From Bacillus tianshenii (GTDB lineage: Bacteria; Bacillota; Bacilli; Bacillales; Bacillaceae_N), in the NCBI GenBank assembly GCA_020524525.2, contig CP129018.1:496001-560000 (forward strand): a stretch of 64,000 bases of DNA, written 5' to 3'. Of the stretch, positions 43,916 through 52,716 are shown piece by piece. The notes under the pieces were generated by a model. That model was not told where the DNA came from, made no database searches, and saw only the letters and a list, made by a program, of their open reading frames with translations. A program made the position numbers and the translations under genes. The stretch's first letter is position 1; each line of letters begins with the position of its first letter.

Positions 43916-44634
43916 TGGCAAAAGGAACAATTCAAAATCGTGACAGCTTCCTTGCACATGTAGCTGATACGCTTGGCCGCGAGCGCCGCACGAAAGTTGA
44001 GCGTCCGGCATGGCAGTATAACCCGCAAGCAGAAGTATTCAAAGGCTATTCACAAGACCAGCTTGTTGAAGCGCTGAAACAACAATGCAAAAACATCCAC
44101 ACAGACTTCGTTGAAACGAATACAGAAGGCTTAAAGCAAGCCATTTCTGAAGTGATTACACGCTATGGCGGCAAATCTGTCGTAACGTGGGATGATGAAC
44201 GTTTTGAAACGAGCGGCTTAACGAGCTACTTGAATGAAGAGCTTCCAAACAATGAGATTAACGTCCATGTTTGGGACAAAAATGGTGGACAAGAGAACCT
44301 TGATATTTCTGCAAAAGCAGATGTCGGCATTACATTCAGTGATACAACGCTTGCTGAGTCGGGTACCGTTGTTCTATTCAGTGATAACGGCAAAGGTCGT
44401 TCTGTCAGCCTGCTTCCTGCAACTTATATTGCGATTGTTCCGAAGAGTACAATTGTGCCGCGGATGACGCAAGTAGCACAAGAGGTGCGCCAGAAGATTG
44501 AAAGCGGCGAGCTTGTTGCGTCCTGTGTGAACTTTATCTCAGGCCCAAGTAATAGTGCAGATATCGAAATGAACTTAATCGTCGGGGTACACGGCCCCAT
44601 TAAAGCGACATACATTGTTGTAGACGACCAGTAA
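43915..44634 (+). CDS. lutC: lactate utilization protein C, LUD domain
   Basis: 239 residues; ATG overlaps the lutB stop (TAATG), with AAGGAGG in the lutB end. LUD domain: VVTWDDERFE, GITFSDTTLAESGTVVLFS, LLPATYIAIVPKSTIV, NFISGPSNSADIE. Third subunit of the lactate-oxidising complex. A bulged-hairpin terminator follows. Confidence 0.95.
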   Translation: MAKGTIQNRDSFLAHVADTLGRERRTKVERPAWQYNPQAEVFKGYSQDQLVEALKQQCKNIHTDFVETNTEGLKQAISEVITRYGGKSVVTWDDERFETSGLTSYLNEELPNNEINVHVWDKNGGQENLDISAKADVGITFSDTTLAESGTVVLFSDNGKGRSVSLLPATYIAIVPKSTIVPRMTQVAQEVRQKIESGELVASCVNFISGPSNSADIEMNLIVGVHGPIKATYIVVDDQ

Positions 44635-44648
44635 ACGTAGAAGCATCC

Positions 44649-44683
44649 GGGGAATGGAGCAATCCTGCTCATTCCTCTTTTGT
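44649..44683 (+). terminator. terminator after lutC
   Basis: GAATGGAGC/GCTCATTC stem with one bulge followed by CTCTTTTGTTT. Confidence 0.65.
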
Positions 44684-44787
44684 TTAGGGAAAAAAGGTGA
44701 CGCGGCTTGTTCAAGTTAGTCGTTTTCGTTGCAAATGAACGAGCTTGAATGTTTTCAATTTTAATAGGAAGCTGAGGTGATGATTCC

Positions 44788-45933
44788 ATGCAGTTATTTC
44801 CTGCTCTCGCCAGGCAGATTGTTGAAGAAGTAAGAGAAGTGATAACCGAACAAATTATTGTTGTGGATCGTAAAGGGACGATAATCGCCTCAAGTGATGA
44901 GAGCCGAATCGGTAATTTTCACGAAGGTGCCCTGAAGGCGTTGGATTTGCAGAAAACTGTTATGATTGATGAACAGCTTGCTTCCCAGTTAAAAGGCGTA
45001 AAGCCGGGAATTACGATGCCGATTTTATTTGAAAGCGGCTCGATGGGTGTAATTGGGATAACAGGAGACCCTCAAGTGGTGGAGCCGTTTGCAGAATTAA
45101 CGAGACGGATGATTGAACTGTTTGTCAAAGAAATGCATCACTCACAGCAGCTCGAATGGCAGAGCCGTGGCGTGGAATCGTACGTCTATGAATGGGTTAA
45201 TTTGAAAACAGTCGAAGATGAATTCATTGAACGTGGTGAAATTCTCGGTATCTCGATGTCTAGTGCTTATTTAGTGATGCTGCTGCAGGTAGATATGCGT
45301 AATGGTGGACATGTTGATGAAGCGGCACTGCGCCGGGAGATGATGGAGTGGTTCTATCGTTATTTTCCACGAAGTAAGCATGATCATTTGATTAATTGGG
45401 GGCGCGGCCGCTTTGTGCTGCTTAAAAATGTCGAGCGTAAAGTAGACCGCCAATTTTTACTGACACATTTGAAGCAGTGGGCTAAGCATGTCCAAACATC
45501 ATTCAAGCTGCCGTTGCATGTCGGGATTGGAAAGACCATTGTGCCGAAAGTAATTGGTGAAGGCTATCATGAAGCGAAGAAAGCGTTGAAAGCTGCAGAG
45601 AAACGAAAAGAAATTGTGTTCTATGAAGATTTATTGCTTGATCTATTGCTCCATGACATTCCTCAGCAAGCCCGCAATACGTTTCTAAAACGGACGGTTG
45701 ACTGCCTGCTTGGTGATGATGACTTAACGGAAACATTACGAAGCTATTTAGTGAACAATCAATCGATTAAGCAGACAGCAGGGGATTTGCATATCCACTT
45801 GAATACATTGCATTATCGTTTGAAACAAATTAAAGAACGCACAGGGATTTGTCCGAAAACCTCAGAGGGAATTGCGTTATTTTATTTAGCTTTTTCACTG
45901 TACGACAATGTTGATTCATACAAAATAAGTTGA
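44788..45933 (+). CDS. CdaR-family (sugar diacid type) regulator of glycolate genes
   Basis: 381 residues. N-terminal putative sugar-diacid recognition domain (about 1-135; FPALARQIVEEVREVITEQIIVVDRKGTIIASSD), GGDEF-like middle part (YLVMLLQVDMRNGG, LHVGIGK) and C-terminal PucR-type HTH (LVNNQSIKQTAGDLHIHLNTLHYRLKQI). Equivalent in position to B. subtilis YsfB before glcD-glcF (ysfCD). Probably activates glcDF in response to glycolate or a related acid; inference from context. Confidence 0.85.
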   Translation: MQLFPALARQIVEEVREVITEQIIVVDRKGTIIASSDESRIGNFHEGALKALDLQKTVMIDEQLASQLKGVKPGITMPILFESGSMGVIGITGDPQVVEPFAELTRRMIELFVKEMHHSQQLEWQSRGVESYVYEWVNLKTVEDEFIERGEILGISMSSAYLVMLLQVDMRNGGHVDEAALRREMMEWFYRYFPRSKHDHLINWGRGRFVLLKNVERKVDRQFLLTHLKQWAKHVQTSFKLPLHVGIGKTIVPKVIGEGYHEAKKALKAAEKRKEIVFYEDLLLDLLLHDIPQQARNTFLKRTVDCLLGDDDLTETLRSYLVNNQSIKQTAGDLHIHLNTLHYRLKQIKERTGICPKTSEGIALFYLAFSLYDNVDSYKIS

Positions 45934-45970
45934 TGAAAGCGATTAAATGTTGTTTAATCATACATAGATG

Positions 45971-45984
45971 GTTATCAGATCATC
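45971..45984. promoter_or_regulatory. operator-like site before glcD
   Basis: GTTATCAGATCATC resembles the lut sites (GTTATCTGATCAC, GTCATCTGATGAC) and lies about 75 bases before the glcD start. CATCATCTATGATGG next to it forms another partial dyad. Weaker than the lldP site. Confidence 0.4.
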
Positions 45985-46056
45985 ATCTATGATGGTAGTA
46001 TGATAGCTTCAAATATGTGAACGTGAGAAACGTGAAAGATGAAGGGGGAAATGGCA

Positions 46057-47466
46057 GTGTTAAGCCCTGAAGTAAAGAATAAGCTTATCGACATTGTCGG
46101 AGCAGAGAACGTATTAGATTCAAATCAAAGTAAATTAGCGTATTCCTATGATGCAACAGCGAATTTTCAATCGCTTCCTGATGCGGTCGTTCAACCGCGT
46201 AATACAGAAGAAGTAAGCGGTGTGCTAAAAGTATGTAATGAGCATCGTGTGCCGATTGTGCCGCGTGGTTCAGGCACGAACCTTTGTGCAGGGACTTGTC
46301 CGACAGAAGGCGGCATTGTGCTGATTTTTAACAATATGTCTGACATTCTTGAAATTGATGAAGAAAACTTAACGGTAACTGTTCAGCCTGGTGTGATTAC
46401 ACTTGATATGATCAAAGCGGTTGAAGCGAAAGGGTTATTCTATCCACCGGACCCAAGCTCGATGAAGATTTCAACAATGGGTGGAAACTTAATGGAGAAC
46501 TCCGGCGGTCTGCGCGGCTTGAAATACGGCGTAACGCGTGATTATGTCATGGGGCTTGAAGTAGTTCTTCCGAATGGAGATATTATCCGTACAGGTGGAA
46601 AGCTTGCAAAGGATGTAGCAGGCTATGATTTAACACGTCTATTTGTCGGTTCAGAAGGTACGCTCGGAGTGATTACAGAAGCAACGATGAAGCTGATTCC
46701 ACAGCCAGAGACGAAGAAAACGATGCTTGCAGTGTACAAAGACATTGAAAGTGCTGCACAGTCAGTATCGAATATTATCGCAGCCAAAATTATTCCGACA
46801 ACACTTGAATTCATGGATCGTTCGACAATTGAAGTGGTGGAAGACTTCGCGAAGGTTGGTCTTCCGACAGATGCGGAAGCTATTCTGCTTATCGAGCAGG
46901 ACGGCCCGGCTGAAGTTGTTGAACGTGATATTGCGAAGATTGAAGAGATTTGCCGCAGCATGAATGCGATGAATGTGGAAGTGGCGAAGTCTGAGGCAGA
47001 AGCAGATGCACTTCGAACAGCACGGCGCAGTGCACTATCTGCACTTGCACGGTTGAAGCCGACGACTATTCTAGAAGATGCCACAGTACCGCGTTCGGAA
47101 ATCGCGAAAATGGTAGAGGCGACAAATGAAATTGCGAAGAAGCATAATGTGCGAATTTGTACATTCGGTCATGCTGGAGACGGAAACCTGCACCCAACTT
47201 GCTTAACAGATGCTCGTGATCATGAAGAAATTGAACGAGTGGAAGCGGCATTTGCTGATATTTTCAAAGAATCGATTAAGCTTGGCGGTACGATTACAGG
47301 TGAACATGGTGTTGGTGAAATGAAATCGCCATACCTTGAGCTGAAGCTTGGTGAGACAGGCATTCGTGCGATGAAAGGGATCAAGGATGCGTTTGACCCG
47401 AATCACATTATGAACCCAGGAAAGATGTTTGCGAAGGATGAACGGAAACGGGTGATCGTAGAATGA
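46057..47466 (+). CDS. glcD: glycolate oxidase FAD subunit
   Basis: 469 residues from GTG at 46057, eight bases after AAGGGGG; ATGs at 46039 and 46051 are too close to or upstream of the site. FAD-binding PCMH domain (VPRGSGTNLCAGTCPTEGG, DPSSMKISTMGGNLMENSGG) and FAD-oxidase C-domain (CTFGHAGDGNLHP, GTITGEHGVGEMK). Oxidises glycolate or D-lactate. Its stop overlaps glcF by four bases. No glcE is present, as in Bacillus. Confidence 0.92.
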   Translation: MLSPEVKNKLIDIVGAENVLDSNQSKLAYSYDATANFQSLPDAVVQPRNTEEVSGVLKVCNEHRVPIVPRGSGTNLCAGTCPTEGGIVLIFNNMSDILEIDEENLTVTVQPGVITLDMIKAVEAKGLFYPPDPSSMKISTMGGNLMENSGGLRGLKYGVTRDYVMGLEVVLPNGDIIRTGGKLAKDVAGYDLTRLFVGSEGTLGVITEATMKLIPQPETKKTMLAVYKDIESAAQSVSNIIAAKIIPTTLEFMDRSTIEVVEDFAKVGLPTDAEAILLIEQDGPAEVVERDIAKIEEICRSMNAMNVEVAKSEAEADALRTARRSALSALARLKPTTILEDATVPRSEIAKMVEATNEIAKKHNVRICTFGHAGDGNLHPTCLTDARDHEEIERVEAAFADIFKESIKLGGTITGEHGVGEMKSPYLELKLGETGIRAMKGIKDAFDPNHIMNPGKMFAKDERKRVIVE

Positions 47467-48788
47467 ATAAGACACAACAACGAGAGATACAGCAGGCGTT
47501 TCAGGAGCGCATGGATTATGATGAGCTGTTAAACTGTATGCGCTGTGGATTTTGTTTGCCGTCATGTCCGACTTATACGCAAACAAACCGTGATGAAGCG
47601 GCTTCTCCGCGCGGTCGGATTGCGCTGATGAAAGCAGTCGTTGATGGGGTTATTGAGCCTGATGAGGATTTTGAACAGCAGCTTAATTTCTGTCTCGGCT
47701 GCCGTGCGTGTGAGCCTGTCTGTCCGTCAGGTGTGAACTACGGTCATCTGCTTGAAGAAGCTCGCGATATTTTAAATGAAAAGAAAAAGCATTCGATGCC
47801 AGTGAAAGCAGTACGTCACTTCGTATTTGAAGGCTTATTTCCGAACCAAAGCCGAATGCGTTCCTTGAATGGCTTGCTTTGGATGTATCAAAAGAGTGGC
47901 GTACAGAAGGCTGTGCAAAAATCAGGCGTCCTAAAGGTACTGCCAGAAAACTTACGCACGATGGAGCGCGTCTTACCAGAAATTCCATCACCGAAAGAAA
48001 TGCGCAACCGTCCGAGACACCTTCAGCCTGAAAAAACAAAAGCAAAGCGTGTTGCCTTCTTCTCAGGTTGTTTGATGGATACGATGTTCATGAAAACAAA
48101 TGATGCAACGTTAAAGCTCTTGCAAAAAGCAGGCTGTGAAATCGTCATTCCAGAAAATCAAAACTGCTGCGGTGCACTTCACGGACATAGTGGCGAGAAG
48201 GCGAAAGGAAAAGAGCTTGCGAAGCAAAACATCGTCGCATTTGAAAACTTAGATGTCGATTACATTATTTTAAATGCAGGCGGATGTGGCGCGTTCCTCG
48301 TTGATTACGGTCATTTACTTAAGGATGAACCAGAATGGGCTGAGCGAGCGAAAGCATTCTCTGAGAAAGTAAAGGATATTACCGAAATACTAGTCGAGCT
48401 AGACTTTCATAAAAACTATACGTTGAAGCTTCCGAAGCAAATCATTACGTATCAAGATTCCTGTCATTTGCGCAATGTGATGAAGACGGCTTCAGCACCG
48501 CGTACGTTGCTTCAATCAATTGAAGGCGCAACATATGTAGAGATGGAAAGCGCGGATCATTGCTGTGGTTCTGCAGGGATCTATAACATCGTACAGGAAG
48601 AAATGTCGATGCAGATTCTTGATTATAAGATGGAAAAAGTCCGCGATGTTGATCCGAAGGTCATTGTGACAGCAAATCCAGGCTGTCTGCTACAAATGAA
48701 GCTCGGTGTCGAACGCGAAGGCTTGAAAGACGAAATGAGCGCCGTTCATATTGTTGATTTGCTTCTTGAAGCGGTCCAACATTCATAA
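47463..48788 (+). CDS. glcF: glycolate oxidase iron-sulfur subunit
   Basis: 441 residues. Two 4Fe-4S motifs near the N-terminus (CMRCGFCLPSCPTY, CLGCRACEPVCPSGV), then two CCG domains (NCCGALHGHSGE, SCHLRNVM, DHCCGSAGIYN). Passes electrons from GlcD to the membrane chain. ATG overlaps the glcD stop (ATGA). Confidence 0.93.
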   Translation: MNKTQQREIQQAFQERMDYDELLNCMRCGFCLPSCPTYTQTNRDEAASPRGRIALMKAVVDGVIEPDEDFEQQLNFCLGCRACEPVCPSGVNYGHLLEEARDILNEKKKHSMPVKAVRHFVFEGLFPNQSRMRSLNGLLWMYQKSGVQKAVQKSGVLKVLPENLRTMERVLPEIPSPKEMRNRPRHLQPEKTKAKRVAFFSGCLMDTMFMKTNDATLKLLQKAGCEIVIPENQNCCGALHGHSGEKAKGKELAKQNIVAFENLDVDYIILNAGGCGAFLVDYGHLLKDEPEWAERAKAFSEKVKDITEILVELDFHKNYTLKLPKQIITYQDSCHLRNVMKTASAPRTLLQSIEGATYVEMESADHCCGSAGIYNIVQEEMSMQILDYKMEKVRDVDPKVIVTANPGCLLQMKLGVEREGLKDEMSAVHIVDLLLEAVQHS

Positions 48789-48795
48789 CAAAGTG

Positions 48796-48851
48796 AAACT
48801 GACTCCCTAGGGAAAACCTTGTCTACGAGTCAGTTTTCTTTGTGTTTTAAT
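48796..48851 (+). terminator. terminator after glcF
   Basis: AAACTGACTC/GAGTCAGTTT stem with CCCTAGGG in the loop and a T-rich tail. Confidence 0.8.
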
Positions 48852-48929
48852 AAGAAATATTTGGCTAAAATTCATAGATAAATTATTAAATTTAGTATAT
48901 AGTTAATAATAGGTATAATTGCATAGAAA

Positions 48930-48962
48930 AAACAAAACAGGCACCTTCTTGGTACCTGTTTT
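48930..48962 (-). terminator. terminator of 81-aa gene
   Basis: AAAACAGGCACC/GGTACCTGTTTT stem (one mismatch) with U tract on the minus strand. Confidence 0.85.
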
Positions 48963-48969
48963 ATTGAAA

Positions 48970-49215
48970 TTACCAGAATAATAGGCCGCCGATTGCGATG
49001 CCAGCGATTGCAGCTAAGGCAATTGGGTAAGCTGGATAGAACCCGCCATAGAAGCCCCAGCCGAAGCCACCAAGGTTACGGCCGCCAATAGGCTGTAAAT
49101 ACACGTTACGATTATCTACGCGAGCAATACGGCCAGCGTGGACGCGTCCGTATCTGTCAGTGATGCGTACATTTTGCCCGCGATATCGACAGCAAAGATT
49201 ATAGTATCTTGACAT
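48970..49215 (-). CDS. Gly/Tyr-rich small membrane protein, possibly spore-associated
   Basis: 81 residues; GGGAGGGAAATTC before ATG. N-terminal 45 residues are an SH3/KOW-like strand pattern (YRGQNVRITDRYGRVHAGRIARVDNRNVYLQPI), then GGFGWGFYGGFYPAYPIAL and one TM helix to the end. Upstream on the minus strand CATACAATA (49247-49255) fits a sigma-E/sigma-K -10 box, without a clear -35. Function unknown. Confidence 0.7.
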   Translation of the reverse strand: MSRYYNLCCRYRGQNVRITDRYGRVHAGRIARVDNRNVYLQPIGGRNLGGFGWGFYGGFYPAYPIALAAIAGIAIGGLLFW

Positions 49216-49285
49216 GAATTTCCCTCCCCTACGGTCCTTTCAAGGCTATTGTATGAAGGGAGTAGAGGGGATGATTGTACGCTTG

Positions 49286-49996
49286 TCATGCATGGACTGA
49301 TTTTTTCGCCCGGTAAATATAGCCGCTTATCTTCTCGGAATGGGCAAGTTGTAGCTCCTGATGCTGTTGTAATAAGTCCATGTATTGGTCAGGGATGTGT
49401 TGATCAGGAGTGAAAGCTGTATACGTTGAAGGCAGGACAGGCACGCGTGAGGCTTGCACATCTGAAAAGCCTGTTTGTCTCCACAGATCGATCCATTGCT
49501 TTGCTGTTAATAGCTTCGTGATTCCGTAAAACTCTTGATAGCGCAGTTCAAGTGTTGGTTCTGGATGGAGCGCTGTCATTTCAATTGCCAGTAGTGAACC
49601 ACCAGGCTTAAGTACGCGGTAAAATTCTTGCGCTGTGACCGGTTGGTTTGTGAAAGCTGCTGTACTTTCTGATAAGATAAGATCAAATGAGTTGGGTTTA
49701 AATGGAAGGTCTTCAACATTACCTTCACAAAAATAAATAGATGGGTTTACATCTGAATGCATTTGCTTTGCTTTTTCGATCATACCAGGATGATGGTCAA
49801 GGGCATGAATATGACAGTCGAAGTTTTCTGCAAGAAAACGAGCTGTTTCGCCTATTCCACAACCTGCATCTAAGACGTCTGACGTGGGGGTAAGCTCTAT
49901 CTCGTCAAGAAGTTGCTGCGTAAGTGCCATTCCTCCGGGATGAGCGCCATGTACGCCGAAAAAAGCAAGCATATCAATATATTTATTTGTCGTCAT
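49286..49996 (-). CDS. class I SAM-dependent methyltransferase
   Basis: 236 residues from ATG at 49996 (AAGGAG upstream; ATG at 50005 possible). Motif [18 protein letters not shown] near 45-60, motif II-like [30 protein letters not shown], then [15 protein letters not shown]: a Methyltransf_11 fold of the UbiE/quinone or small-molecule type. Substrate not predictable. Divergent from the receptor gene. Confidence 0.85.
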   Translation of the reverse strand: MTTNKYIDMLAFFGVHGAHPGGMALTQQLLDEIELTPTSDVLDAGCGIGETARFLAENFDCHIHALDHHPGMIEKAKQMHSDVNPSIYFCEGNVEDLPFKPNSFDLILSESTAAFTNQPVTAQEFYRVLKPGGSLLAIEMTALHPEPTLELRYQEFYGITKLLTAKQWIDLWRQTGFSDVQASRVPVLPSTYTAFTPDQHIPDQYMDLLQQHQELQLAHSEKISGYIYRAKKSVHA

Positions 49997-50092
49997 CGCT
50001 ATCATCGCTCCTTCTCTTTTACGATATGCGTAAAGAATGAGGAGTGTTTTTCATATTTTATTTTCAGAATTGGGATTGAGGGGGAGAACGTA

Positions 50093-51829
50093 TTGTTGAA
50101 CAAGTTTCGTCCACGCGCGTCAGCTGTAAGCCTTGCACAAAGAGGGACAGACCTTCAGATTAATGGACGTTTCCAGGAAACAGTCAATTATAATCATTTT
50201 ACGAGTGAGGATTTTGATAACTTGCAAGAAATAAGCAGGTTGTTGACGAATTCGATTGATGAAATGGTTGAAATCTTTGATTATTATTTGAAAGAACTCA
50301 AGGTTGACGCTGAGCAGTCAATTTCACCAGCTGAGGTTAAAGCATATATTACCCATTTTTGTGAGCAGGAGCGGGATCGAGATTATGTGATTCAAGCGGT
50401 CGGTTTCTTTAATGAACTGCGCAAGAAGCGCTATAATTTAGGGAAGCTGATTGTCGCGTTTAACCAATTTAACTTTTATTTAATGACCAATTTGCTTTCG
50501 AAAAAAGGCATGAAGCCAAATCGATGTATGGCGTTAATGGAGAGCTTACAGCGTGCAGTCAATATTGATCAGCAGCTGTTGCTTGAAGTGTATTCCGAGC
50601 GTCTTATTGAGCAAGTAACAGAAGGCATTGCTGGGTTAATGGATAAGAATGCAAAAATTATGTTTGTAAAAGACTTAATCCAGAACTTAGACCGGCAAAA
50701 TGTTGAAATCCAATCTGTCACAGCTGCTTCAGAAGAAATGACCGCTTCTGTAACAGAAGTAGCGAAATCTGCTTCCTCTGTCTCTGAAAAAACGCAGCAG
50801 TCGGTTGAAAAAGCAGTGGAAGGTCGTAAGGTAATCGGCTATGCGCTTGATGAAATCATTCATTCTGGGGAAACGTTTGATGAAATTGTAGATAAGTTCT
50901 CTCAGCTTCAGACCTATGTACGCACAATTGAAGAGGTTGTCCGCTTGATTAATGATATTGCAGACCAAACGAATCTCCTTGCATTGAACGCTTCAATCGA
51001 AGCAGCGCGGGCAGGCGAACATGGCAAAGGCTTTGCCGTAGTAGCAGAGGAAGTGCGCAAGCTTGCAGAAAATACAGTGGACTCATTGAAGAAAGTGAAT
51101 GACAATGTAACCAACTTAAAAACATTCTCTGAAGATGTTTCTGATTCGATTCATTCAACGAGTGGTGTCATTAAGAAGGCAACAAAGGATGCGGCTGACT
51201 CATTGCCATTGCTGACAGAATTTATTGAAATTATTGAAGAGATTAGTGATGATACAAGCCACACTGCAGCGGTTACACAAGAACAAGCGGCCGCAATTGA
51301 TGAGATTTCAAGAAGGATGTCTGAAGTGGCTAGTCTTTCAGACCAAGTTCGTACACTTGGGCGAAATACTGGTGAAACAGTACATGAGCTTGGCGTGTCG
51401 ATCGATCAGTTCCGCTTAGATGTTATTCAGCGTAACAATATTCAATTGTCAACATCGACACTGCTTCACTTGTCAAAGACCGACCATATTCTTTGGAAAT
51501 GGCGCATTTATAATATGTTCCTAGGGCTTGAGGACATTCGCCCTGAAGATGTGTCCTCATCAAAGGAATGCAGGCTCGGAAAGTGGTATTATTCACAAGA
51601 TACAAAGCGACGGTTCGAGAACTTGGAAAGCTTCCATCATATTGAAAAGCCGCATGACCGCGTTCACCAGGCTGCCCTGCAAGCAGCGAAGAGCTATCGT
51701 GAAGGAGACATTGAAGAAGCACATGCTCAGCTTGCTGAAATTGAAGCCGCATCAGAAGAAGTTTTACAAGGAATTAATGAACTCCTGGATGATATTGATG
51801 ATGAAAGAAGAAGAGAAGGACGTCTATAA
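50093..51829 (+). CDS. globin-fold chemoreceptor lacking the proximal His, with CZB domain
   Basis: 578 residues from TTG (GAGGGGGAG upstream). Same layout as the receptor at 29227: globin-like sensor at about 30-195, MCP signalling domain with [39 protein letters not shown]-terminal CZB domain ([22 protein letters not shown]). In an ungapped alignment the heme-binding His 115 of the paralogue corresponds to Leu 109 ([18 protein letters not shown]), so heme binding is unlikely. No TM segments. Ligand unknown; zinc ligands are intact. Confidence 0.85.
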   Translation: MLNKFRPRASAVSLAQRGTDLQINGRFQETVNYNHFTSEDFDNLQEISRLLTNSIDEMVEIFDYYLKELKVDAEQSISPAEVKAYITHFCEQERDRDYVIQAVGFFNELRKKRYNLGKLIVAFNQFNFYLMTNLLSKKGMKPNRCMALMESLQRAVNIDQQLLLEVYSERLIEQVTEGIAGLMDKNAKIMFVKDLIQNLDRQNVEIQSVTAASEEMTASVTEVAKSASSVSEKTQQSVEKAVEGRKVIGYALDEIIHSGETFDEIVDKFSQLQTYVRTIEEVVRLINDIADQTNLLALNASIEAARAGEHGKGFAVVAEEVRKLAENTVDSLKKVNDNVTNLKTFSEDVSDSIHSTSGVIKKATKDAADSLPLLTEFIEIIEEISDDTSHTAAVTQEQAAAIDEISRRMSEVASLSDQVRTLGRNTGETVHELGVSIDQFRLDVIQRNNIQLSTSTLLHLSKTDHILWKWRIYNMFLGLEDIRPEDVSSSKECRLGKWYYSQDTKRRFENLESFHHIEKPHDRVHQAALQAAKSYREGDIEEAHAQLAEIEAASEEVLQGINELLDDIDDERRREGRL

Positions 51830-51839
51830 AAAAAAGAAA

Positions 51840-51872
51840 GGGCAGCGCTTGTTGAAAGGCGCTGTCCTTTTT
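51840..51872 (+). terminator. rho-independent terminator
   Basis: GGGCAGCGC/GCGCTGTCC stem plus T5 after the receptor gene. Confidence 0.85.
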
Positions 51873-51877
51873 GTGTG

Positions 51878-52715
51878 CGGAGCGGGGGCGAGCCGCCTCC
51901 GCTTTCGACGCACAGGACGTGCTAGTGCAGGCGTTGTCACAGGACGTGACGCTCTTAGCCAGCGTTCCTTTTGGATCTAGCTGTGGCGGCTAGGGGCTCG
52001 AGTCATAAGTCAGCCCGCTGCGAGGACAAAAGGCGGTCCTCTCCGCATTCTGCCTTATGCTTGTCGCCCCTGTTCAAGCCGCCTCCGCTTATCGAGATGT
52101 CTAGCTGCGGTGGGCAGAAATTTGTGTTGCTTCACCTTCCCACGCCGAGGCAAAGAGCGCCTCTCTGTGTGAAGGCTCCAGCAAACAATATTTCTAAGCG
52201 GCCCACCTCCGCTTTTCTATTGTCTAGCTGCGGCGAATAGAAACTTGTGTTGCTTTCGACGCACAGGACGTGCTAGCGTCGGTGTTGAAACAGGACGTTT
52301 CGTTCTTAACCGACGTTCCTTTTAATGCTCCGAGGCAAAGGGCGCCTCTATGCGTGAAGGCTCCAGCAAACAATATTTCTAAGCGGCCCACCTCCGCTTA
52401 TCGAGGTGTCCAGCTGCGAAAGGCAGGCTGCGCGAGTTGCTTCCGACGCACAGGACGTGCTAGCGTCGGTGTTGAAACAGGACGTTTCGTTCTTAACCGA
52501 CGTTACTTTTTAATACGCCGAAAGCAAAGAGCGGCTTTCTCTGTGTAAAGGCTCCAGCAATCGGACAGCCTAACCGCCTTTCTCCGCTTTCGAGATGTCT
52601 AGCTGCGGCGAATAGAAACTTGTGTTGCTTCACCTTCCCGCTCCGAGGCAAAGGGCGCCTCTATGCGTGAAGGCTCCAGCAAACAAGGTTTCTGAGCGAT
52701 TCGCCTCCGCTTTTC
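51878..52715. repeat. mosaic of foldback modules with nested module A
   Basis: Order: B right end (51880-51904), A (51904-51973), B (51974-52093), C with GGTGGGC/GCCCACC base (52098-52217), C interrupted by A at 52256-52328 (52220-52402), D interrupted by A at 52443-52515 (52407-52591), C with GGCGAAT/ATTCGCC base (52596-52715). The B copy has apex GAGGAC/GTCCTC instead of GGGGAC/GTCCCC. The last module ends one base before the stop of the minus-strand chemoreceptor. No credible gene in this 840-bp stretch. Confidence 0.85.
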
Positions 52716-52716
52716 T

